Shown here in pieces: positions 1 through 7,400 of a stretch of DNA of 19,931 nt; the first letter of the stretch is position 1; every line of letters begins with the position of its first letter. The translations under genes were made by a program, and so were the position numbers. Below the pieces are notes generated by a model, which saw nothing but the letters and a program-made list of their open reading frames with translations, had not been told where the DNA came from and made no database searches. The DNA is from Microcystis sp. T1-4 (lineage in GTDB: Bacteria > Cyanobacteriota > Cyanobacteriia > Cyanobacteriales > Microcystaceae). The stretch is taken from positions 1 to 19,931 of the forward strand of contig NZ_CAIP01000158.1 in the NCBI RefSeq assembly GCF_000297435.1, read 5' to 3'.

Positions 1-29
1 AACCACAAAGGCACGAAGGACACTAAGGT
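1..29 (+). repeat. 23-nt AACCACAAAGG-type repeat, copy 1
   Basis: The first copy of the repeat family that runs through the left third of the window. It begins AACCACAAAGGCAC and is followed by TAAGGT, as in the copy at 1239. It is read here in the phase that encodes NHKGTKDTKV, which runs in frame into the ATG of the GxxExxY gene. The copies at 417 and 451 face it in the opposite direction, so the gene sits between inverted copies. Confidence 0.9.
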
Positions 30-30
30 T

Positions 31-411
31 ATGGATGAGAGGGCTAATGATTTATCTAAGGAGATTATTGGGGCGGCGATCGCTGTTCATCGGGAGTTGG
101 GTCCAGGACTATTGGAGTCAGCCTATGAGGCCTGTTTAGAGTACGAGTTATTGGATAGGGGGATAGCGGTGGAGCGTCAAGTTCCTCAATCAGTGATTTA
201 TCGCGGTGTTAAACTTGATTGTGGTTATCGTCTCGATCTATTGGTGGAAAATCTGGTTATTGTCGAACTGAAAACTGTTGAACAACTTACCCCCATTCAC
301 GAGGCCCAGTTGTTAACCTATCTCAAATTACGCCGGCTTTGGCTAGGATTACTGATTAATTTTAACGTTCCCGTTCTCAAACAAGGCATCAAACGCCTTG
401 TCAACAATTAA
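31..411 (+). CDS. GxxExxY protein (PDDEXK_3-type nuclease fold)
   Basis: This 126-aa protein belongs to the GxxExxY family (PF13366-like, PD-(D/E)XK superfamily). The name-giving motif is G26-L-L-E29-S-A-Y32. A nuclease-fold core follows: D69 in RLDLLV, then E79 and K81 in IVELK, then Q93 in HEAQLLTYLKL. That pattern suits a metal-dependent DNA-acting enzyme, but no member has a firmly established substrate that I know of. The length is normal for the family. The ATG at 31 directly follows a repeat copy. Because the repeat is open in this frame (NHKGTKDTKV), the reading frame may extend left of the window, and no Shine-Dalgarno sequence is visible. The gene is flanked by inverted 23-nt repeats (1-29 and 417-473), a cassette-like arrangement. 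Family assignment is firm; the function is inferred. Confidence 0.88.
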   Translation: MDERANDLSKEIIGAAIAVHRELGPGLLESAYEACLEYELLDRGIAVERQVPQSVIYRGVKLDCGYRLDLLVENLVIVELKTVEQLTPIHEAQLLTYLKLRRLWLGLLINFNVPVLKQGIKRLVNN

Positions 412-416
412 TCTTT

Positions 417-473
417 GTGTCCTTTGTGCCTTTGTGGTTCCTCAATCTTCGTGTCCTTTGTGCCTTTGTGGTT
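417..473 (-). repeat. Two 23-nt repeat copies, 34-nt period
   Basis: Two copies, 417-439 and 451-473, read GTGTCCTTTGTGCC-TTTGTGGTT on the plus strand, the reverse complement of copy 1. They are separated by 11 nt (CCTCAATCTTC), giving a 34-nt period, the same as in the array at 4222. They lie between the GxxExxY stop and the DUF1156 start. A GTG at 417 is in frame with the downstream gene, so an automatic start call could add 23 repeat-encoded residues to it. Confidence 0.9.
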
Positions 474-485
474 CTTTTATCTCCC

Positions 486-3443
486 ATGAGCTACCGTAAA
501 AAACTCATTGAAGTGGCCCTACCCCTAGAAGCGATTAACGTCGAATCGGCGCGGGAAAAATCGATTCGCCATGGTCATCCCTCTACTCTACATCTTTGGT
601 GGGCCAGGCGACCTTTAGCGGCTTGTCGGGCGGTTTTATGGGCTTCTTTGGTGGATGATCCTTCCAGTTGGCCAGAGAAGTTTCCCACGGAAGAAGCACA
701 GAATCGGGAACGGCAGCGATTGTTTGATATTTTGGGTAGGATTGAGCTTGAAAAGGACAAAAAAGGCAACACTAAGCAGGTGGTTAGAGGGTTGGTATCT
801 TGGGATGAGATTAACCAGCCTAACTCAGCAGTATTGCTAGAAGCACAGCGAGAAATTGCGCGCTGTTTGGCTTGGGAACGTGGGGAAGAACCCCCCACTA
901 AACCTGATGCTATACGCGATTATATCGCTAAATATGCCCCCCCTGCCTATGACCCGTTTTGTGGTGGTGGTTCCATTCCTTTGGAGGCCCAGCGCTTGGG
1001 TTTGCAGGCCCACGGTAGTGACCTCAATCCGGTGGCGGTGTTGATTACTAAGGCTTTAATCGAGATTCCGCCCAAGTTTAAGGATAAACCGCCGGTTAAT
1101 CCCGATTCTCGCCAAAAACAAAAGATTTCTTCCTGGGAAGGGGCCCAGGGATTGGCCGCAGATGTGCGCTATTACGGTCAGTGGATGCGGGATGAGGCTT
1201 TTAAAAGGATTGGCTATCTTTATCCGATGGTGGAAACCAACCACAAAGGCACAAAGGACACTAAGGTGATTGCTTGGCTTTGGGCCAGGACGGTGAAGTG
1301 TCCTAATCCGGCCTGTGGCTGTCAGATGCCTCTGGTTCGCAGTTTTCAGCTTTCGACGAAGAAGGGTAAGGAGGCTTGGGTTGAGCCTTTTGTGGGAGAT
1401 GTTAACACTGAGGGGGATTTTAACCACAAAGGCACAGAGGACACAAAGGGGGATGATTTTGGTGTCTCTGGGGTGCCACCCAAAATCCGCTTTGAGGTCA
1501 AAACGGGTAAGGGTACGGCCCCAGATGGGACGGTAAACCGCAAGGGTGCAGTTTGTATCGCTTGTAATACTCCTGTGCCTTTTGATCATATCCGTAGGGA
1601 AGGTAAGGCAGGCCGGATGGATGCTCAGTTAATGGCTATTGTCGCTGAAGGACAAGGGGGAAGGGTTTATCTTTCTCCTGATGAGGAACAGGAATATATC
1701 GCTAAAAAAGCACAGCCTGAATGGAAACCTGAAACGGAGCTTTCAACACATTCTCAATATATGGCAGCCCCTCGCTATGGCATGACGAAACACGCCGATT
1801 TATTCACTCCCCGTCAACTCGTCGCCCTCACTACTTTTAGCGATTTAGTAAGTGAAACTAGAGAAAAAATTAAAGCTGATGCAGTAGCCGCAGGAATCCC
1901 TGATGATGATTTACCTCTTAATGATGGGGGAATAGGCGCGACGGCTTATGCGGATGCAGTGGCGACTTATTTGGCTTTTGCGGTGGATAGACTTTCTGAT
2001 CGAAACTCTACGATTTGTAGCTGGGATATTAGTCGTGATAGCACGCGCAATACTTTCGCTCGTCAAGCGATTCCCATGACATGGGATTTTGCCGAAGCGA
2101 ATCCTATGAGTGACTCGACGGGCAATTTTAATGGTGCAATTGATTGGGTAGTTGAAGTTATTAAAAAATCCTCTTGTTCCGCCCCAGGACAAGTTATTCA
2201 ACTCGATGCTACTAAAAATCATAAAAATGATTCAAAGGCTAAATTGATTTCCTCAGATCCGCCTTATTATGACGCTATACCCTATGCAGACTTATCTGAT
2301 TTCTTTTATGTTTGGCTTCGTCGGTCTATAGGTTCAATTTATCCAGAAATTTTTAATACGTTATTAGTTCCTAAAACTCAAGAAATGGTTGCCGATCACT
2401 TTCGACATGGAAGCAAGGAGAAGGCAAAACAATTTTTTGAAGATAGTCTTATTCAAGTTTTTAAACGAGTCAATCAAATCAACGATAAAGATTATCCCGT
2501 AACAATCTACTATGCGCTCAAGCAAACTGAAACTGATGATCAGCAGAACTTCTCTTCTACAGGTTGGGAAACAATTTTAGAAGGCTTAATACAAGCTAAT
2601 TTTAGTATTGACGGAACTTGGCCTCTGCGAACAGAATTAAGTAATCGTATGAGAGGACAAGACTCCAACGCCCTCGCCTCATCTATAGTCCTCGTGTGTC
2701 GTCCCCGTCCCGCCGACGCGCCCAAAGCCAGCCGCCGGCAATTCCTCAACGAACTGAAGCGCGACCTTCCCCAAGCCCTAAAACTGCTGCAACAGGGCAA
2801 TATTGCCCCCGTTGACCTCGCCCAAGCCAGTATTGGGCCCGGGATGGCAATCTACTCCAAATACACCGCTATCCTCGAATCTAACGGCACTTCCATGGGT
2901 GTTCGCACGGCCCTGCAACTGATTAACCAGATTCTCGACGAATTTCTCACCGAACAAGAAGGAGAATTTGATAGTGATACCCGTTGGGCGCTGACTTGGT
3001 TCGAGCAGTACCAATTCAACGAAGCACTATATGGCAATGCAGAAACCCTCTCCAAAGCCAAAAACACCAGTATTCAGGGCATGGTTGAAGCTGGCATACT
3101 AGAAGCAAAAGCCGGTAAAGTGCGACTACTCAAGCGCGAAGATCTTAAAACCGATTGGAAGCCAGAAAAAGATGAGCGGACACCCATCTGGGAAATCACC
3201 CAACACCTCATCCATACCCTCGATAAAAACGGCGAAACCGGAGCCGCAGAACTCTTGGCCAAACTAGGAAACAAAGCCGATTTAGCCAAAGAACTCGCCT
3301 ATAGACTTTATAGCCTCTGTGACAGAAAAGGTTGGACCCAAGAAGCCATAGCCTACAATAGCCTCGTCACCTCTTGGCCAGAAATCACCCGCCTAGCCAA
3401 CGAATATAAACCCTCTCCCGAACAACTATCCTTTTCTTTGTGA
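486..3443 (+). CDS. DUF1156 domain protein, adenine/cytosine DNA methyltransferase-like
   Basis: A 985-aa protein. The N-terminus (about residues 1-90, RKKLIEVALPLEAIN, then HPSTLHLWWARRPLAACRA) is the DUF1156 signature. The methyltransferase core has a SAM-binding motif D156-PFCGGGSIPLEA and a catalytic D591-PPYYDAIPYADLSDF motif, typical of amino-methylating (N6-A or N4-C) DNA methyltransferases. Between them lie split Cys pairs (CPNPACGC near 265-275, CIACN near 360) that look like a zinc ribbon. I chose the ATG at 486 because the family sequence begins there; the frame upstream is repeat-derived. Two copies of the 23-nt repeat are embedded in frame (NHKGTKDTKV at 252-261, NHKGTEDTK at 313-321). 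The stop TGA lies inside another copy. Base use shifts from T/A-ending codons to C-rich codons near 2690, which suggests a mosaic gene. It probably works with the DUF499 ATPase downstream in an anti-phage system (inference). Confidence 0.9.
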   Translation: MSYRKKLIEVALPLEAINVESAREKSIRHGHPSTLHLWWARRPLAACRAVLWASLVDDPSSWPEKFPTEEAQNRERQRLFDILGRIELEKDKKGNTKQVVRGLVSWDEINQPNSAVLLEAQREIARCLAWERGEEPPTKPDAIRDYIAKYAPPAYDPFCGGGSIPLEAQRLGLQAHGSDLNPVAVLITKALIEIPPKFKDKPPVNPDSRQKQKISSWEGAQGLAADVRYYGQWMRDEAFKRIGYLYPMVETNHKGTKDTKVIAWLWARTVKCPNPACGCQMPLVRSFQLSTKKGKEAWVEPFVGDVNTEGDFNHKGTEDTKGDDFGVSGVPPKIRFEVKTGKGTAPDGTVNRKGAVCIACNTPVPFDHIRREGKAGRMDAQLMAIVAEGQGGRVYLSPDEEQEYIAKKAQPEWKPETELSTHSQYMAAPRYGMTKHADLFTPRQLVALTTFSDLVSETREKIKADAVAAGIPDDDLPLNDGGIGATAYADAVATYLAFAVDRLSDRNSTICSWDISRDSTRNTFARQAIPMTWDFAEANPMSDSTGNFNGAIDWVVEVIKKSSCSAPGQVIQLDATKNHKNDSKAKLISSDPPYYDAIPYADLSDFFYVWLRRSIGSIYPEIFNTLLVPKTQEMVADHFRHGSKEKAKQFFEDSLIQVFKRVNQINDKDYPVTIYYALKQTETDDQQNFSSTGWETILEGLIQANFSIDGTWPLRTELSNRMRGQDSNALASSIVLVCRPRPADAPKASRRQFLNELKRDLPQALKLLQQGNIAPVDLAQASIGPGMAIYSKYTAILESNGTSMGVRTALQLINQILDEFLTEQEGEFDSDTRWALTWFEQYQFNEALYGNAETLSKAKNTSIQGMVEAGILEAKAGKVRLLKREDLKTDWKPEKDERTPIWEITQHLIHTLDKNGETGAAELLAKLGNKADLAKELAYRLYSLCDRKGWTQEAIAYNSLVTSWPEITRLANEYKPSPEQLSFSL
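1239..1267 (+). repeat. Repeat copy inserted in frame inside DUF1156 gene (first)
   Basis: This copy matches positions 1-29 with one mismatch, including the TAAGGT extension. It is read as NHKGTKDTKV between the family-like stretches YLYPMVET and IAWLWARTVKCPNP. It adds ten residues just before the first cysteine cluster and keeps the frame open. Confidence 0.88.
1412..1454 (+). repeat. Repeat copy inserted in frame inside DUF1156 gene (second)
   Basis: The core repeat is 1422-1444. It is bordered on both sides by GGGGGAT (1412-1418 and 1448-1454). The complement of this spacer (ATCCCCC) separates units in the array at 4222-4397, so the insertion resembles a whole array unit rather than the bare core. 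It is read as GDFNHKGTEDTKGDD between the two halves of the probable zinc ribbon. Confidence 0.85.
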
Positions 3444-3486
3444 CCTTTGTGCCTTTGTGGTGAATTTAAACCACAGAGACACAGAG
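3440..3486. repeat. Converging repeat pair forming a stem-loop at the DUF1156 stop
   Basis: A minus-oriented copy (3440-3461) faces a partial plus-oriented copy (3469-3486). Together they can form a 17-bp stem (3445-3461 with 3470-3486) with one mismatch, two G-U pairs and an 8-nt loop. The DUF1156 stop codon TGA (3441-3443) lies in the first copy. There is no T-run after the stem, so it may protect the 3' end or weakly terminate rather than act as a classical terminator. Confidence 0.8.
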
Positions 3487-3538
3487 TTGACCAGCCGCTC
3501 TTTGTGTACAATGTAAGCAAACTATATATTCAAAACTT

Positions 3539-3706
3539 ATGAAAATCACCAAAAAACCCCACAAACCCAAAAGTTATGTACTAGATCGCAGGCTATTTGT
3601 CCTCAATAAAGAACAATGGGAAGCCTTCAATGAAGCACTTGACACTCCAGCAAAAAAAAATGAAAAGCTGGCTCAGTTATTATCCACTAAAAGCCCTTGG
3701 GAATAA
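3539..3706 (+). CDS. Short DUF1778-type antitoxin (TacA-like, lacks RHH region)
   Basis: This 55-aa protein ends in FVLNKEQWEAFNEALDTPAK and then NEKLAQLLSTKSPWE, which matches the C-terminal toxin-binding part of DUF1778 antitoxins. Those normally run to about 90 aa and start with a ribbon-helix-helix DNA-binding region. That part is absent here: the first 20 residues are basic and unrelated (MKITKKPHKPKSYVLDRRLF), and no upstream frame supplies it. Its stop overlaps the start of the GNAT toxin gene by 10 nt, as expected for a translationally coupled toxin-antitoxin pair. Antitoxin identity rests on the C-terminal motif and this context. The missing DNA-binding domain suggests that neutralisation may persist while autoregulation is lost or changed (inference). 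Confidence 0.78.
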   Translation: MKITKKPHKPKSYVLDRRLFVLNKEQWEAFNEALDTPAKKNEKLAQLLSTKSPWE

Positions 3707-4206
3707 CCTATACAGCACCAGAACCACTCAACCCAGAACACAAGATAGATTTCTTCGACTGCGGTGAAACAAGCTTGAATAACTGGTTGAAAGAACGCGC
3801 ACTAAAAAGTGAATCTACTGGTGCAGCACGTACCTACGTTGTTTGTGCAGACAATAGAGTAGTCGGTTACTACTGTCTGTCCACAGGTAGTGTGATGCGC
3901 GATCAAGCTCCAGGCAAAATTAAACAAAATATGCCAGATCCCATTCCGGTAATCATTGTGGGCAGACTGGCAGTGGACCGCAACCATCAAGGACAAGGAC
4001 TTGGAAAAGCCCTCATCAAAGATGCCGTACTCCGAAGCTTGCAAGCTTCTGTGATTGCCGGAATTAGAGCGATTCTCGTTCACGCACTCAATGAAAAAGC
4101 CAAACAATTCTACACAGAAAAATGTGGCTTTATATCATCCCGACTCGATCCACTAACACTAATGCTAAACCTCTCTGAAGCCCAAAAAAGTCTTGATAGG
4201 AGCTAA
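3697..4206 (+). CDS. GNAT-family acetyltransferase toxin (TacT-like)
   Basis: A 169-aa GNAT acetyltransferase of the type that acetylates aminoacyl-tRNA in type II toxin-antitoxin pairs. The opening PLNPEHKIDFFDCGETSLNN followed by WLK (F-x-C/S-G-x-x-x-L-x-x-W) is characteristic. The acetyl-CoA loop is RNHQGQGLGKAL (about residues 94-105), and the C-terminal AKQFYTEKCGF carries the Tyr and GF seen in these toxins. The start is TTG at 3697, inside the end of the antitoxin gene; this is the only start that keeps the whole N-terminal motif. Length is usual for the family. The pair lies between the DUF1156 and DUF499 genes, either as a stabilising addiction module or as an independent insertion. 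No active-site damage is visible. Confidence 0.88.
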   Translation: MGITYTAPEPLNPEHKIDFFDCGETSLNNWLKERALKSESTGAARTYVVCADNRVVGYYCLSTGSVMRDQAPGKIKQNMPDPIPVIIVGRLAVDRNHQGQGLGKALIKDAVLRSLQASVIAGIRAILVHALNEKAKQFYTEKCGFISSRLDPLTLMLNLSEAQKSLDRS

Positions 4207-4221
4207 TTATTAACAATCTCC

Positions 4222-4397
4222 GTGACCTCTGTGCCTCTGTGGTTAATCCCCCTTCGTGACCTTTGTGCCTTTGTGGTTCCCCAAACTTTGTGACCTTTGT
4301 GCCTTTGTGGTAAATCCCCCTTCGTGTTCTTTGTGCCTTTGTGGTTCAAAATCCCCCTTCGTGTTCTTTGTGGTTCAAAATCCCCCTTCGTGTGGTT
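4222..4397 (-). repeat. Array of six 23-nt repeat copies with 34-nt period and progressive deletions
   Basis: All copies have the same orientation. Copies start at 4222, 4256, 4290 and 4324, exactly 34 nt apart, with spacers of about 11 nt such as AATCCCCCTTC. The fifth (4361-4375) has lost 8 nt internally, and the sixth (4390-4397) retains only the ends. The conserved outer sequence CCCCCTTCGTG...TGGTT shows that these two are shortened versions of the same unit. The array ends 48 nt before the DUF499 start. An apparent ORF on the minus strand here is only repeat translation. Confidence 0.9.
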
Positions 4398-4445
4398 ATC
4401 TCTCCCAAATTGAGGCATTATAAAAATAACTCCTCATCAAATCCC

Positions 4446-7400
4446 ATGGCAATCAGCAATCGTGAACGAGTCGGACGCGCCCTAGATTTCCTCAGAGAGG
4501 GACTATACCCCTTCATTGAACGAGAAATGAAAGCAAGCTACGGCCAGAAGTGGGTGGCCGTGGCCTTAAGTTGCCTCCCTGAGAGCTACACGATCCGCAG
4601 GACAGGTGATGCCGTCCTCAAAGAAGACGTTTCGGCCCTACTAATTGTCCTCTGGGAGCAGTGGAATGAAGTTTTTAAGAAAACCCTAGGCAGAAGCGAT
4701 CGCTCTCTGACCAGTGAACTAAGAGATGTCCGCAACGCCTGGGCCCATAACGATGCTTTCAGCCTCGACGATGCTTACCGGGCTTTTGATAGCATCTCTC
4801 GCCTACTGAGTTCGGTTTCCGCCGACACCCAAGAGGTGGAGAAGCAGAAGCAAGAAATCCTCAGACTTCGCTTTGAAGAACAGGCCCGGCGAGAGACAAG
4901 GCGCCAAGCGATCGCACCGACGGAGGGACAACCGATGTCGGGATTGAAACCCTGGCGGGAAATCGCCACCCCCCACCCCGATGTGGCTTCCGGACGCTTC
5001 CAACAGGCCGAATTTGCCGCCGACCTCTGGCAAGTCTATCTCGATGAAGGCTCTGACGAATACCGCGACCCGACGGAATTTTTCCGCCGCACCTACCTCA
5101 CCGAAGGACTCAAGCAACTTCTGACCAATGCCCTGCTGCGTCTGAGTGGTAATGGCGGAGAGCCGGTGATTGAACTGCAAACTAACTTCGGTGGCGGAAA
5201 AACCCACGCCATGCTGGCCCTCTACCATCTGTGCAATGCTTTGGCGATCGAAGATCTTCCCGGTATGGAGTCGATCTTCCAAGCTCTGAACATTAAAAAA
5301 CCCCCCGAAAATGTCAACATTGCTGTTCTGGTCGGCACTAAAGTCCAGCCTAGTGGCATTCCCCCCTACAAACCGGAACACAACAAGCAAAATCGCCCAG
5401 AAATCAAGACCCTGTGGGGAGAAATAGCTTGGCAACTCGGCGGCGCTGAGGGCTACGCTCTGGTTCGCAACGCCGATGAAACTTCCACTAATCCGGGAGA
5501 CGCACTCAAAATATTGTTTAATCGTTTTTCACCCTGTTTGATCTTGATCGACGAATGGGTTGCCTATGCCAGGCAATTGCACGACAAGAACGATATTGCT
5601 GGCGGTAGTTTTGACACCCAGTTTACTTTTGCCCAAACCCTGAGCGAGTCGGCAAAAAATGCCCAGCAGACGCTTTTGGCTGTGAGTATCCCCGCTTCGG
5701 AAACCGTTGACGAAAAAACCGGAGAAGTACGGACTACAGATGTTGAAACCGGAGGAGAACGGGGTACAGAGGCCCTAGACCGCCTTAAAAATGCGATCGG
5801 GCGCATCCAATCCCCTTGGCGACCCGCTAGTGCCGAGGAGAGTTTCGAGATCGTCCGCCGCCGCCTGTTTCAGACCACTACTGACCCGCAACTATTTGTC
5901 GCACGGGATGCGGTGATTAAAGCTTTCTCCGAGATGTATCGCACCCAGGCCCAGGAATTTCCTAGCGAATGCCTGGAGGCTGACTACAGGCGCCGCCTGC
6001 GGGAAGCCTATCCCATTCACCCAGAATTTTTTGATCGCCTCTACTCCGACTGGTCAACCCTCGATAAATTCCAACGCACCAGGGGTGTTTTGCGACTCAT
6101 GGCCAAGGTCATCCATTCCCTTTGGGAGCGAGAGGACAAGAGCTTGTTGATCATGCCCTCCCACGTCCCGATGGATGATGCTCAGGTTCAGTCGGAGTTA
6201 ACCCGCTACTTAGATGATAATTGGGTTCCGATCATCGAAAAGGATGTGGATGGCCCCAATTCTCTGCCCCTCGACATCGATCGCCAAAATTCCAACCTGG
6301 GACGCTATTCTGCTTGCCGTCGGGTTACGCGCACTATTTACCTTGGCTCGGCCCCCACGATTCGGGCTGCTAACCGAGGACTAGAAGATAAGAGGATAAA
6401 ACTCGGTTGCGTGCAGCCGGGGGAGACTGTAGCCACTTTTGGTGATGCCCTACGGCGGCTAACAGATCGGGCCACCTACCTCTACATCGATGGCAACCGC
6501 TACTGGATTTCCAATCAGCCGAACGTCACCCGCACCGCCCAAGATCGGGCAAACCTGCTCTTTGAGGAGCGGTATAAAGTGACAGAAGAAATCGTCCGGC
6601 GCTTGAAGGCCGACCAGCAGCGGGGCGAGTTTGGAGGGATTCATATTGCCCCAGAATCAACTGCTGATATTCCCGATGATCCTCATCTGGGGGTGCGGCT
6701 CGTCGTTCTCGGTACTGGGCAACCCCACAGTAAATCCGCCGAAGATAGCCCCGCTCGGCGTTTAGTGGCGGAAATTCTCAATCAGAGAGGGGGTAGCCCC
6801 CGCTATTACAAGAATACGCTTGTATTTGTTGCCCCTGACAAGTCGAACTTGGAAAACTTAGAGAAGAACGTCGCCGGATATCTTGCCTGGAATTCAATTG
6901 TGGCGGATAAGGAAACCCTCAATCTCGATGTTTCTCAGAATAAACAGGCGATCACTAAGCGCGATCAAGCCGACAAGGAGGTAAGCCTGATCCTCAACCA
7001 AACCTATAAGTGGCTGCTGGTTCCAGAGCAACCCGACCCCCAGAAAGGCATCCACTGGACTGATACCAACGCTCAGGGGGACGATTCGCCTATCGATCGA
7101 GCCAGCCGCAAACTGGTTCATCAGGAGCAACTGATTACCCATTACTCTGGTGACAACCTGCGGAGGGAAGCCCTCGACAAATACCTGTGGCGTTCAACTA
7201 ACCACATCGATCTGAAACGTCTGTGGGAGTACCTAGCGCAGTATCTTTACTTGCCCCGTCTCAAGAACCAGGATGTTCTACTTCAAACTGTGCGGGAGGG
7301 GGTTCGTTCTACGCTCGTACAGGAGAACTTCGGTTATGCAGAGGGCTGGGATGAGGCGAAGCAAAGATATACTGGTCTTGTCATCCTTCGGGATATCAAT

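Noticed and set aside
417..485. GTG start at 417 adding 23 residues to the DUF1156 protein
   Set aside because: The added residues are a translation of two repeat copies; the family sequence starts at the ATG at 486.
3487..3512. Promoter TTGACC / TACAAT before the antitoxin gene
   Set aside because: The gap between the two hexamers is only 14 nt, too short for a normal sigma-70-type promoter, although TACAAT alone may serve as a -10.
4222..4397. CRISPR array
   Set aside because: Spacers are only about 11 nt and similar to each other, the repeat also occurs singly across the window and inside genes, and there are no cas genes.
4203..4418. Minus-strand ORF rich in NHKGTKNTKG-like peptides
   Set aside because: Pure translation of the repeat array.
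4341..4445. Upstream start adding 35 residues to the DUF499 protein
   Set aside because: The extension is encoded by the repeat array; similarity begins at ATG 4446.
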